A stretch of DNA of 64,000 nucleotides from an uncultured Gemmata sp. (GTDB lineage: Bacteria > Planctomycetota > Planctomycetia > Gemmatales > Gemmataceae): NCBI GenBank assembly GCA_937924775.1, contig CALDUT010000008.1:62001-126000 (forward strand). The letters are read 5' to 3'. The notes below the pieces were generated by a model. It searched no databases. It had not been told where the DNA came from and was given only the letters and a program-made list of their open reading frames with translations. Positions 25,990-34,942 of the stretch are shown here, in pieces (positions within the stretch are counted from its first letter, which is position 1; every line of letters begins with the position of its first letter). Made by a program: the position numbers and the translations under genes.

Positions 25990-26694
25990 CTAGGTGTGCG
26001 TTCGCACGATGCTCCCGAATCGTTTCCCAAGGGCGGCCAGCCCGGTGGGGCTGATGTCGTTAAACGCGACATCCAATTCCCGCAGGGGCCAATCGAACGG
26101 TGCTTCTGCCAGCCGGTAGGCTCCGCAATCGGTCAGCCCGCAGGCGCGTAAACGCAGAGTCCGGATGGTGGCGATGTGGGGGCGTTTGGTCAAAATCCGG
26201 GCCACGTCGTCTCCCAAGCGCCGGTCGGATAAATCCAGGGTGTGGAGGCGCGACAGTTGTTCGCAAGCCGTAAGAGCTGTAAGGTCTTCGAGTTGTGTTC
26301 GGGTGATGCGTAATTCCCGCACCGGGGCCCGGGTCAATAACACTTTCGCCCACTGTAGGAACCATCCGCAGGGCATCCACACGACCTCAACAAACCCCCG
26401 GCGGAATTGCCCCTGCGTGAAGCCGCGTTGCAGCGGTTCACCCGGGCCGCGGAGGGGGGCTAGCCACTGCTCCGCGTAAGCCGTGAGCATCCATTGTTCC
26501 CGGGCCAACAACTCCAAATACCGCGGCGTGGTGACGGGGGTGTGCGGTAACTCGACTTGCACGCGAATGAATTCGGCCCGCAACCGATCGGCGACCGTTC
26601 CCTGCTCGTCCAGCCAATCGGCGAACATCAGCCGCGGCATGTCCGCGTCTGGCTCGTCGAGAATCGCCTGAAAAAGTGCTTCGCCGTCTGACAT
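25990..26694 (-). CDS. TIGR02996-domain protein with leucine-rich-like repeats
   Basis: This 234-residue protein begins with the TIGR02996 repeat-companion domain (EALFQAILDEPDADMPRLMFADWLDEQG, then RAEFIRVQ), which is expanded in Gemmata and myxobacteria. Leucine-rich-repeat-like segments follow: LRITRTQLEDLTAL, LHTLDLSDRRLGD, IRTLRLRACGLTDCG, LRELDVAFNDISPTGLAAL. It is probably a cytoplasmic binding protein; no partner is known. The ATG at 26694 starts the domain directly; a GTG three codons upstream is also open. It is divergent from selD. Confidence 0.88.
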   Translation of the reverse strand: MSDGEALFQAILDEPDADMPRLMFADWLDEQGTVADRLRAEFIRVQVELPHTPVTTPRYLELLAREQWMLTAYAEQWLAPLRGPGEPLQRGFTQGQFRRGFVEVVWMPCGWFLQWAKVLLTRAPVRELRITRTQLEDLTALTACEQLSRLHTLDLSDRRLGDDVARILTKRPHIATIRTLRLRACGLTDCGAYRLAEAPFDWPLRELDVAFNDISPTGLAALGKRFGSIVRTHT

Positions 26695-26779
26695 TTCACC
26701 CACATCCCCGCTACTTTATCATACGCTTTTCTCCGCCCAAAAGGGCTATACTGACCTCATCCTGCTTTGGGAAAAAGTC

Positions 26780-27835
26780 ATGAACACGACCGAACCCCTC
26801 CGATTAACTAAGCTGGCCAAGCGGGCCGGATGCGCGGCGAAGCACCCCCCGGGGTTCTTGCTGCCCCTCTTGGGCATGCTTCCACCGGTTCATGATCCGA
26901 ACGTACTGGTGGGCAGTGCCACCGCCGACGATGCCGCGATCTACAAACTCAACAACGATCTGGCTTTAGTGCTGACTACCGACTTCTTCACCCCCATCGT
27001 TGATAGCCCCCACGATTTCGGGCGTGTGGCCGCGGCCAATGCCCTTTCGGATATTTACGCCATGGGCGGAAAACCCATGGCCGCACTGAGCATCGTGGGG
27101 TTTCCTGATTCTCTCCCCGCCACGGTCTTAGGGGAAATCCTCGCCGGGGCCGCGGCCATCACCCACGAAGCGGGTATTGCCATCATCGGTGGCCACACCA
27201 TCAAAACCGAAGAACCGATCTTCGGGCTGGCGGTGGTTGGAACGGTTCATCCCCAGCAGGTGTTGAGCAATGCCGGGGCCAAACCCGGTGATACTCTCAT
27301 CCTGACCAAACCCCTCGGGTTGGGCATCATTACAACTGCGGCCAAAAACGATCAGGACAGCCGCGGAGCCATTGCCGAAGCGATTTCTGTGATGACTACT
27401 CTCAACCGCGTCGCCGCCGAAGTCTTGGCCCGGTTTGAAGTTCATGCTCTCACCGATGTGACCGGCTTTGGTTTGTTGGGGCATCTGCGGAACATCACTG
27501 CAGCCAGCGGGGTGACGGCCGAAGTGTGGGCCGACCGTGTTCCAGTGTTGAAGGCGGCCCGCGAATATGTCCAAGCGGGGATCGCTCCCGGAGGAACCCG
27601 CGCCAATTGGAAGTTCCTCACCGATTGGGTGGAGTATGCGCCCGGGATTTCGCAAGAACTGCAATTGCTACTGTGCGATGCCCAAACATCCGGCGGCCTA
27701 CTGGCCGCGGTGCCAACCGCTCAAGCCGATGAAGTGGTTCAGGCCTTGGCGGCTGCGGGCACGCTGGCCAATGCCCAGGTGGGACGCATCCCGTGCGAGG
27801 GGGTGGGGAAAATCCGGGTGGTAATGTCGCCGTAA
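26780..27835 (+). CDS. selD: Selenide, water dikinase
   Basis: This 351-residue protein is a full-length SelD. It makes selenophosphate from selenide and ATP, the selenium donor for selenocysteine and 2-selenouridine. The catalytic position is Cys18 in RAGCAAKHPP (the GCAAK form), so this SelD contains Cys, not Sec. Other family segments are VGSATADDAAIYKLN, TTDFFTPIVDSPHDFGRVAAANALSDIYAMGGKP, IIGGHTIKTEEPIFGLAVVG, LTDVTGFGLLGHL and CDAQTSGGLLAAV. GGGAAAAAG precedes the ATG. No selA, selB, tRNA-Sec or selU is in the window. Confidence 0.95.
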   Translation: MNTTEPLRLTKLAKRAGCAAKHPPGFLLPLLGMLPPVHDPNVLVGSATADDAAIYKLNNDLALVLTTDFFTPIVDSPHDFGRVAAANALSDIYAMGGKPMAALSIVGFPDSLPATVLGEILAGAAAITHEAGIAIIGGHTIKTEEPIFGLAVVGTVHPQQVLSNAGAKPGDTLILTKPLGLGIITTAAKNDQDSRGAIAEAISVMTTLNRVAAEVLARFEVHALTDVTGFGLLGHLRNITAASGVTAEVWADRVPVLKAAREYVQAGIAPGGTRANWKFLTDWVEYAPGISQELQLLLCDAQTSGGLLAAVPTAQADEVVQALAAAGTLANAQVGRIPCEGVGKIRVVMSP

Positions 27836-28260
27836 CTTGTGAAGCGAAAACAACTTTGGGTTGTTGGCGTTACGGCCTCGGGGGACAGTACCTTCTCCCC
27901 GACCTGATGACTTTTATCGCTGTAACTGCTTGAACCGTAATGAATTCGGCTGAACCGCCGCGTGGGTGGACGGAAGAGATTCCGGGCTCGCCCCATATTC
28001 GCCATTGCCCATGCGTGCAATTCCGCAGGGCTGTGGTGTCGCGCGATCGCGGCACCCCCCGTTCCGAGCGATTCAGTAGCCTAAGAAGCTATAATGTCAA
28101 CCTGATCAAGAACTTCCGCCGGACCAAAAGAGCGGTGAGCACGACGTGGTCACGGGCCCGTCGCGGCGGTTGGCGGAAGCTTAGGCCGGGGCTTTTTAGG
28201 CTTGCCCGAAAAATTGAGGCGTCGCAGGACAGCGGTTGTCACCCGTACGACAGGGGCCGG
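27836..28260. other. Intergenic region between selD and the S21 gene
   Basis: About 425 bp. A 236-codon plus frame crosses it but runs antisense through the S21 gene and has no family character. AACAAC/GTTGTT near 27853 is a weak hairpin after selD. A perfect TATAAT lies at 28090-28095 on the plus strand with no plus-strand gene after it. I see nothing else. Confidence 0.45.
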
Positions 28261-28461
28261 TTATGGGCGCGGATTGTTGGCGGCCTTACGGATCGCATTC
28301 AACCGGCGGGCTTCCTTGCGGCGGCGCGCTTCGCACGGTTTTTCGTAGTATTCGTGGGCCCGCAGCTCGCCACGCATCCCGCTGCGCTCGATCAATTTCT
28401 TGAAGCGACGCAACGCCGCCGTGATCGGTTCCCGATCGTGAACACGCATCCGCAATCCCAT
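28261..28461 (-). CDS. rpsU: 30S ribosomal protein S21
   Basis: This 66-residue basic protein matches S21: RVHDREPITAALRRFKKLIERSG, LRAHEYYEKPCEARRRKEARR. S21 sits on the 30S platform near the anti-Shine-Dalgarno region and helps initiation. The ATG at 28461 has AGGAG five bases upstream and is preferred over the ATG four codons in. A small perfect hairpin lies in its leader at 28479-28495. It stands alone, not beside the primase and sigma genes as in E. coli. Confidence 0.93.
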   Translation of the reverse strand: MGLRMRVHDREPITAALRRFKKLIERSGMRGELRAHEYYEKPCEARRRKEARRLNAIRKAANNPRP

Positions 28462-28478
28462 TCGCTCTCCTGTGTTGC

Positions 28479-28495
28479 GAACCCCAAGGGGGTTC
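28479..28495 (-). promoter_or_regulatory. Hairpin in the rpsU leader
   Basis: GAACCCC and GGGGTTC form a perfect 7-bp stem with a 3-base loop, 17 bp before the rpsU start and just upstream of its ribosome site. It could be a leader element or the end of a terminator; no T tract is present. Confidence 0.35.
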
Positions 28496-28724
28496 TAGTG
28501 ACCGTGATTCTGCAAAAAAAGATAGTGGAACGTCGTCGCACTCGCGGTGCTGACGGCGCGTGTACAGAGTTCGGCTATGCTAGAAGTATTATCGTCGATC
28601 CGCCATCCTGTCAACGGACCGACCGCGAAATTGTATCCAAGGTGGCGTAGACAATCTGGCCACCGTCAGGATGTCACGCTGGCTAGCGCTGGTCCATCGT
28701 GTTACGTTCCTCAACCTGGGCGTG

Positions 28725-30191
28725 CTACGCCAGGATTTCCTTGACCACCCGGCCATGAACATCGGTCAGCCGGTAGTCCCGGCCTTGGAAGCGGAAGGTG
28801 AGTTGGGTGTGGTCGAGCCCCATTTGATGAAGAATCGTGGCTTGCAAATCGTGAACGTGGACTTCGCCTTCCACCACATTGTAGCCGATTTCGTCGGTTT
28901 GGCCGTAGATGTAGCCCGGTTTGAAGCCACCACCGGCCAGCCACATCGTATACGCGTCGATGTGGTGATCTCGACCAGTCGATTCGCGAACTTCGCCCAT
29001 CGGCGTGCGGCCAAACTCACCGCCCCAAATGACGATCGTACTCTCCAACAGACCCAGCCGTTGCAAATCTTTCACCAGCGCCGCGGAGGGTCGATCCACT
29101 TCTTGGCACACCTGCGGCAGATGCTTCTCGAGATTCTCGGTGGGGCCGCCGTGATGGTCCCAGTTGGTGTGGTACAGCTGCACAAAGCGAACCCCTCGTT
29201 GCACTAACCGCCGTGCCAGCAAGCAGTTCGCGGCGAAGCTGGGCTTGCCCGGTTCGACCCCGTACAGTGCGAGGGTCTCTTGGGTTTCCTTCGTGAAATC
29301 CATCAACTCCGGGGCGCTGCTTTGCATCCGGTAGGCCATTTCATAAGCGGTGATCCGCGTTTGAATCTCGGGGTCGCCGGTGACATCGTAGCGCAATGTG
29401 TTCAGATCGCGCACCGCTTCGACAAATTCGCCCTGCTCTGCGAGACTCACCCCCTTGGGCGGTGCCAAATCGAGAATCGGATTAGCCCCCTTGAGAAAAG
29501 GCACCCCTTGATACACACTGGGTAAAAACCCAGACGAATACAGTGCCGCGCCGCCGCGAGGCCCCCGCGGCCCCGACTGCAACACCACAAATCCCGGCAG
29601 GCTGTCGCTTTCGCTGCCCAATCCGTAGGTCAACCACGCTCCCATACTGGGCCGGCCAAACTGCGGGCTGCCCGTATTGACGAAACATTTCGCTGGGCCA
29701 TGGTTGAAGACATCGGTACGCATCCCCCGCAGCCAGCAAACCTCATCGGCGATCTGCTTGTGGAAGGGCAACAGGTCGCTGATGGCCATGCCGCATTGTC
29801 CGGCCTTCTCGAATTTCCGCGGCGAACCGAGGAGTTTGGCGTCGCCTTTGATGAAGGCGAAGCGTTTGCCTTGGGTGAACGACTCGGGCACCTTCTGCCC
29901 ATGCAATTGATTGAGCTTCGGTTTGGGGTCGAACAGGTCGAGATGGCTCGGCCCCCCGGCCATGAACAGGAAGATGACGGCTTTGGCCTTGGCCGGGAAG
30001 TGCGGTTTTTTCGGAGCCAGCGGATCGTTCCGCTTTTGGGCGGGTGTGTCGCGGGCTAACAGCGTACTGAGGGCCATCGCGCCCACACCCACGGCGCAGT
30101 GGTGAAAGAAGTGTCGCCGGGTGTGGTGCAGGGTGATGAGCTCATCCGATTCGTGCGGAATCATGAGGTACTGGCTCCCGGTTCGGTCCAT
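28725..30191 (-). CDS. DUF1501 protein with Tat-like signal, partner of the PSD1 gene
   Basis: This 488-residue protein has a Tat-like signal (HTRRHFFHHCAVGVGAMALSTLLA). Its DUF1501 body includes VIFLFMAGGPSHLDLFDPKP, HGPAKCFVNTGSPQFGRPSMGAWLTYGLG, VQLYHTNWDHHGG, IVIWGGEFGRTPMGE and GRDHHIDAYTMWLAGGGFKPGYIYG. DUF1501 is an alkaline-phosphatase-superfamily relative. The pairing with a PSD1/PSCyt gene immediately upstream is one of the commonest planctomycete gene pairs and suggests a joint envelope role, probably in polysaccharide or sulfated glycan use. ATGs at 30191 and 30164 are both possible starts; neither has a strong ribosome site. Confidence 0.92.
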   Translation of the reverse strand: MDRTGSQYLMIPHESDELITLHHTRRHFFHHCAVGVGAMALSTLLARDTPAQKRNDPLAPKKPHFPAKAKAVIFLFMAGGPSHLDLFDPKPKLNQLHGQKVPESFTQGKRFAFIKGDAKLLGSPRKFEKAGQCGMAISDLLPFHKQIADEVCWLRGMRTDVFNHGPAKCFVNTGSPQFGRPSMGAWLTYGLGSESDSLPGFVVLQSGPRGPRGGAALYSSGFLPSVYQGVPFLKGANPILDLAPPKGVSLAEQGEFVEAVRDLNTLRYDVTGDPEIQTRITAYEMAYRMQSSAPELMDFTKETQETLALYGVEPGKPSFAANCLLARRLVQRGVRFVQLYHTNWDHHGGPTENLEKHLPQVCQEVDRPSAALVKDLQRLGLLESTIVIWGGEFGRTPMGEVRESTGRDHHIDAYTMWLAGGGFKPGYIYGQTDEIGYNVVEGEVHVHDLQATILHQMGLDHTQLTFRFQGRDYRLTDVHGRVVKEILA

Positions 30192-30270
30192 TCACACCGT
30201 CGAAGTCGATGGGCGAGGTTCGGGGGGTAGGCGGAGGTACTGCGTCGGTCATCCCGCGGGGCCGTCGGGA

Positions 30271-32478
30271 TTATTCGCGGGTGATGAATTCGTCGAGATT
30301 CATCAGTACGCGGGCCACGGCGGCCCAAGCCGTCGTCGGGTTGGCTTGGCGGCGGGCGTCGAGGTAGGCTTGCAGCCGTTGGGCCTCTGCGGCGGTGGGT
30401 TCGCGGCAGAAACACACACGGAAAGCGAAGGCGATTTTACCCGTGTCGTCGGCCGGGCCTTCTGAGGCGATCCGCGTGCCGAAGGCGTTGGCGAATTCCA
30501 CAAACACGGGATTGTTGGCTAGGTGCAGGGCCTGCAACGGGGTGTTGCTGCGGTTGCGGCGGGTGCAGGCCACTTGGGCGTCGGCTCCGTCGAAGGTGGT
30601 GAAGAGGGGGTGTTGGCTTTGCCGCCAGATGAAGGTATACATCCCGCGGCGGTAGCGGTCGGGTCCGGTGCTTTCCGGCCACGGGTGATTGCTTTGGGTA
30701 AAAGCAAAGACCTCTCGCGGCTGTGGCGGATAGACCCCCGGACCACCCACCTTCGGATTCAACAAGCCACTGGCCGACAAGGCGATATCGCGAATGATTT
30801 CCGCTTCCAGCCGCAACCGGTTCTGGCGGGCCAGTAGGAGATTCCGCGGGTCTTTCGGGACCACCTCCGGTCGAAACACAGAGGATTGCTTGTAAGTTTC
30901 GCTACAGACGATGAGTTTGTGCAATTTCTTGAAACTCCACCCCGATTCGCGGAACTCCACGGCCAGCCAATCAAGCAACTCCGGGTGGGTCGGGAAACTT
31001 CCCTGGTAGCCAAAATCATTCTCGGTTTCCACGAGGCCCCGGCCAAAGAACTTCTGCCATTCGCGATTGACCGTCACGCGGGCGGTCAGGGGGTTGTCGG
31101 CACTGGTCAGCCAGCGGGCCAAATCGAGCCGGGTCAGCCGAGCCGCCGGCGGGGTTTTCGCCCCGGAGGCGGCTACCAAGGCCGTGGGGAGCCCCGGTTG
31201 CACCTCCTCGCCGGGCCGGAGAAAGTCGCCCCGGAGCTGTACGAAGGTGGGCCGAGGTTGGGGCCGTTCGCGGAGGACTAAGGTGCTGGGAATTTTACCT
31301 TGGACTTTGCGGATTTCCGCTTGCAGTTTCTTGGTCTCCTCATCATTGCCGACCAGTCGGGCCGCGGCGATTTTCGCCTGCAATTCTTCAATCCTCTTCT
31401 CCAACTCGGGGGCGCCGCCGATGGGCAGCGTGGGTTCGTCGCACGAATTGAAGAAGGCATACAAGCGATAGTAATCTTTTTGCGAAAAGGGATCGTATTT
31501 GTGATCGTGGCATTGGGCGCACGCCGCGGTCAGTCCCAACCACACGGCCGCGGTGGTATTGGTGCGATCGACCGTGCGTTCGACGCGGAATTGCTCCGGA
31601 TCGGTCCCGCCTTCTTCGTTGAAGGGGGTATTGCGATGAAAGCCGGTGGCGATTTTCTGCGTCAGTGTGGCTTGGGGTAACAGATCACCGGCCAGTTGTT
31701 CCCGGGTGAACTGATCAAACGGCATATCGTCGTTGAGGGCTTGAATCACCCAATCGCGATAGGGCCAGATCGAGCGGGGCCCATCAATCGTGTAGCCGTT
31801 GCTGTCGGCGTAGCGGGCCAGATCGAGCCAATGCCGGGCTTGGCGTTCGCCATAGTGCGGGCTGGCCAGCAGCCGATCGACGACTTTCTCATAAGCATCG
31901 GCGGAAGGATCGTTCAGGAACTCCTCGACTTCCTGGGGTGTGGGCAATAACCCGATCAGATCGAGCGAGACACGGCGAAGCAGCGTCGGCTTGTCGGCAC
32001 GGGGGGCGAGCGACAACCCATGGTGTTGCAGCCGGGCGATAATGAAGGCATCGATGGGATTTTGCGGTGGGTTTGGTAAACGGGGAACGGCCGGTCGCTG
32101 TGGCGGTACAAAGGCCCAATGCGGGGTATACGGGGCCCCGTGGTCGATCCACGCCCGGAGTTTGGCGATCTGCTCGGCACTGAGCCGTTCGCCGGCTTCA
32201 GGGGGTGGCATGCGTCCGTCATCGTCAGCACACAGCAGGCGTTGGATCAGTTCACTCTCCGCCGCCCGGTGGGGGACAATGGCCCCACGGGCGACCGCGG
32301 CGGCGCGTTCGTCGAGCCGTAACTTGCCTTTTTGCGTTGCCGGGCCGTGACACTTGAAGCAGGCATTCGAGAGAATCGGGCGAATATCGCGACCGAAGTC
32401 GATCGTTTCTTGGGCGGCCACCGGCCCGGCGACACTCGGGATCAGCAGGCTGGCGACCACGAAGCTCAAACGGGGCAT
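30271..32478 (-). CDS. PSD1/planctomycete cytochrome c domain protein (DUF1549, DUF1553)
   Basis: This 735-residue exported protein has a signal peptide (1-22) and three planctomycete domains in order. PSCyt1 carries a haem motif, Cys40-x-x-Cys43-His44, in SNACFKCHGPATQKGKLRLDER. PSCyt2/DUF1549 begins at NPIDAFIIARLQHHGL and includes RVSLDLIGLLPTPQEVEEF and HWLDLARYADSNGY. PSD1/DUF1553 covers LARWLTSADNPLTARVTVNREWQKFFGRGLV and QALHLANNPVFVEFANAFG. These proteins are planctomycete-specific, probably haem-binding redox proteins of unknown substrate. The ATG at 32478 gives a clean signal peptide; the longer open frame does not. It is followed 79 bp later by its DUF1501 partner on the same strand, a likely operon. 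Confidence 0.93.
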   Translation of the reverse strand: MPRLSFVVASLLIPSVAGPVAAQETIDFGRDIRPILSNACFKCHGPATQKGKLRLDERAAAVARGAIVPHRAAESELIQRLLCADDDGRMPPPEAGERLSAEQIAKLRAWIDHGAPYTPHWAFVPPQRPAVPRLPNPPQNPIDAFIIARLQHHGLSLAPRADKPTLLRRVSLDLIGLLPTPQEVEEFLNDPSADAYEKVVDRLLASPHYGERQARHWLDLARYADSNGYTIDGPRSIWPYRDWVIQALNDDMPFDQFTREQLAGDLLPQATLTQKIATGFHRNTPFNEEGGTDPEQFRVERTVDRTNTTAAVWLGLTAACAQCHDHKYDPFSQKDYYRLYAFFNSCDEPTLPIGGAPELEKRIEELQAKIAAARLVGNDEETKKLQAEIRKVQGKIPSTLVLRERPQPRPTFVQLRGDFLRPGEEVQPGLPTALVAASGAKTPPAARLTRLDLARWLTSADNPLTARVTVNREWQKFFGRGLVETENDFGYQGSFPTHPELLDWLAVEFRESGWSFKKLHKLIVCSETYKQSSVFRPEVVPKDPRNLLLARQNRLRLEAEIIRDIALSASGLLNPKVGGPGVYPPQPREVFAFTQSNHPWPESTGPDRYRRGMYTFIWRQSQHPLFTTFDGADAQVACTRRNRSNTPLQALHLANNPVFVEFANAFGTRIASEGPADDTGKIAFAFRVCFCREPTAAEAQRLQAYLDARRQANPTTAWAAVARVLMNLDEFITRE

Positions 32479-32770
32479 GATGACGGTGAGTGTAAGTTGG
32501 AGTGCGACGGATTGCGTTTCCGCATCCGCGAGAAGAAACCGCCATAACTCCATTATCTTATCGCATCCGACATCCGCAAGAAACAGTGGGCAAAATAATT
32601 GCACTGGGGCATCAGCCAGTTTGCGGAAATCCCCGGTGGAACGAAATCGTGGGTTCCTTCATCCGCTGTTAGGCAGTACCATGAAACTAGGGCGTGGGGA
32701 TGTACGTTTTCGCCGGTCAGCCCTTGCCACTTGCTGGTGATTCGTCCGGTCCCAGAAAACACAGGATGTT

Positions 32771-33697
32771 ATGCCGCGCAAGGTCATTTTTGTGGCCGAT
32801 CCCGGGATCGACACAGCATTCGCCGTCGCTTTGGCCCTCAACGATCCGCAATTGGATGTGATTGGGCTATTGCCGACAGCCGGGAATGTGCCCGCTGAGC
32901 AAGCGACGATCAACGTTCACACCCTCATTGATGTGATTGATCCGCCTAAGTGGCCCAAGCTGGCCGCTGCGCTGCCGGCCCGTTACGACAGCGACGGTCA
33001 GGCCCTCCACGGCCCTGGTGGCTTGGGCGGCGTGACCTTCCCCTGTGCCATGCGGCATGCCCTGCAACCGGCCGACAAGATTCTTTGCGAATTGGCTCAC
33101 GATTATCCGAAGGAAGTCACCCTCATCAATCTCGGGCCGCTGACCACATTGGCCACTGCCCTCGACCGCGACCCGGCCCTGCCAGCGGTGTTGCAACAAA
33201 CGGTCATTATCGGGGGCTGCTGGCGGGAACCAGGCAATGCGGGCCCTGTGGCCGAGTTCCACATGCACTTGGACCCTGAAGCGGCCAAACGTGTTTTCGC
33301 CGCGGAACTCAACCCCCTGCTCATTCCCCTCGATACCACCCGCAAACTCGTCTTCTCGCCCACCGATTTGCTCGAATTGCCCAACCCGGATTCTCGGACG
33401 TGTCAGTTTCTGCGGCAGATCGTCCCCTTTGGAATTCGCGCCAGTTCCAACCTTTACGGTATTGAAGGTTTCCACCTGAAAGATGTTCTGGGGACCGTCG
33501 CGGTTGCTGTGGCGGGGTGCGTTTCCAGTGAACCATTTCATGTGGATGTGGAAACCCGCGGGGAATTGACTCGCGGCATGACGGTGATCGATGCCCGCCC
33601 CGGTACCCGGGCCGCCCCCAACGCCCGCGTCGCCACAGGAGTGGCCGTCGCCGATGTTCGGGCTTACATCAGCCGCATTTTGAAGGCCGCCCACTGA
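32771..33697 (+). CDS. Nucleoside hydrolase-like protein with altered calcium site
   Basis: This 308-residue protein matches the inosine-uridine-preferring nucleoside hydrolase family in length and fold. The N-terminal metal motif, normally DxDPGxDDA, reads VADPGIDTA here: Asp10 and Asp14 are kept, but the first Asp is Val8 and Asp15 is Thr15. Other family segments survive: INLGPLTTLATALDRDP, IIGGCW, AEFHMHLDPEAAKRVF, FHLKDVLGTVAVAV and VDVETRGELTRGMTVID. It would split ribonucleosides into base and ribose if active; the missing calcium ligand makes activity doubtful. AGGATG lies just before the ATG. Confidence 0.82.
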   Translation: MPRKVIFVADPGIDTAFAVALALNDPQLDVIGLLPTAGNVPAEQATINVHTLIDVIDPPKWPKLAAALPARYDSDGQALHGPGGLGGVTFPCAMRHALQPADKILCELAHDYPKEVTLINLGPLTTLATALDRDPALPAVLQQTVIIGGCWREPGNAGPVAEFHMHLDPEAAKRVFAAELNPLLIPLDTTRKLVFSPTDLLELPNPDSRTCQFLRQIVPFGIRASSNLYGIEGFHLKDVLGTVAVAVAGCVSSEPFHVDVETRGELTRGMTVIDARPGTRAAPNARVATGVAVADVRAYISRILKAAH

Positions 33698-33845
33698 CGG
33701 CTCGGCTGGCTCCGGGCCAGAAAAACGGACAATCCCAAGCAAATTCGCCGGACATTGCACGATGATAATGCTACCCTTGCGCTGGAAGGGATGTTGCCCC
33801 AATCCCCCCTAGGCTGACATCAGGCCGTTGTGATCCGAGGCGGGT

Positions 33846-34856
33846 ATGCCGTCGGTCCCTCATACCAGTTGGATTCCCCGCAGTGCTACGACCCGGGCCT
33901 TACCGGTACCGAAGCTGCCGGCCAGCCGCGAGGCCGTCTTGGACGCGGTACTCCATCCGGCGCGGTTGCCATCGATTCCGGCGTTGGCGGTCAAAGTGGC
34001 CGAAGTCGCCAACCGCGAGGACTGCCTGCCCGGCGAGTTGGGGGCGATGATTGCGACCGATCCGCACTTCAGCGCGGCCCTTCTGCAAGCGGTCAACGCG
34101 GCCCGCGACGGCCCCAGCCGGGCGATCGGTTCAGTGGAACGGGCTGTTTTGGTCGCCGGTTTGAACCGCGTGCGCGTCTTGGCTTTGGGGCTGTGTTTGC
34201 CGCCATTGCGGCCCTACACACGCTATGTTCCGGAAGCGTTGGAGCATTCGCTGGCGTCGGTCGGCGGGGCGATGATCGCCCGGGAATTGGCCGCCCGCTT
34301 GCGTCATCCCAACCCCGAAGATGACCTCAGCGCCGCGTTGCTCCGCGACATCGGCGTTTTGCTCTTGCAACAAACCTTCCCGCAAGCGTGGGCCGAACGG
34401 ATGGCCCTCGACGGCGACCCCCTCGACGACGACGCCTGCCGCCGCGAGCGGGAAATCTTCGGGATCGATCATGCCGATGTCAGCGCGGAGGCCCTCAAAC
34501 GCTGGGGAGTCCCGGAGGAGATCGTCGAACCGATCCGCCATCATCACCACCCCGAAAACCTCACCGGGACACCCTACTTCGAACGGGCCGAACTGTTGTG
34601 GTTCGCCGGGCTCCTGACCCGGCTGGAGGCGGTCGTCGAATATCCTGATGCCCTCGATCGCGTTCTGGCCATCGCAGGCGAGCGATTTGATTTGCCCGTC
34701 TCCAGACTCGCGGCATTTCTCGACGATGTGCGTCCCAAAATCGCACAGTTCGCCGAAATGCTCAATCGCGAAATCGGCCGTTGCCCCAACTTCGGTGCAC
34801 TCCTGACCGCCGCCACCCACGAACTGCACCGCCTCGCCCCCACAACAACCCGTTGA
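33846..34856 (+). CDS. HDOD-domain signalling protein
   Basis: This 336-residue protein has a single HDOD domain (about 35-260). LPSIPALAVKVAEVANREDCLPGELGAMIATDPHFSAALLQAVNAA opens the domain. Helices with SVERAVLVAGLNRVRVLALGL and DLSAALLRDIGVLLLQQTF follow, then IFGIDHADVSAEALKRWGVPEEIVEPIRHHHHPE. HDOD domains resemble HD phosphohydrolases but usually lack metal ligands, and act in bacterial signal relays. The C-terminal 70 residues are helical and unassigned. GAGGCGGG lies just before the ATG. It converges on hemW. Confidence 0.88.
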   Translation: MPSVPHTSWIPRSATTRALPVPKLPASREAVLDAVLHPARLPSIPALAVKVAEVANREDCLPGELGAMIATDPHFSAALLQAVNAARDGPSRAIGSVERAVLVAGLNRVRVLALGLCLPPLRPYTRYVPEALEHSLASVGGAMIARELAARLRHPNPEDDLSAALLRDIGVLLLQQTFPQAWAERMALDGDPLDDDACRREREIFGIDHADVSAEALKRWGVPEEIVEPIRHHHHPENLTGTPYFERAELLWFAGLLTRLEAVVEYPDALDRVLAIAGERFDLPVSRLAAFLDDVRPKIAQFAEMLNREIGRCPNFGALLTAATHELHRLAPTTTR

Positions 34857-34942
34857 AACGGTGTGGTGCAAAGGCTCCTCTGGCCGCCGCCCGCGGTGCC
34901 ATGAAAGTGGCTCTGTGGACATTTTTCCTGATCCCGGTTCGT

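Noticed and set aside
27940-28650. 236-codon plus-strand frame through the selD-rpsU gap
   Set aside because: It is Arg-rich, runs antisense through the whole S21 gene and has no ribosome site or domain.
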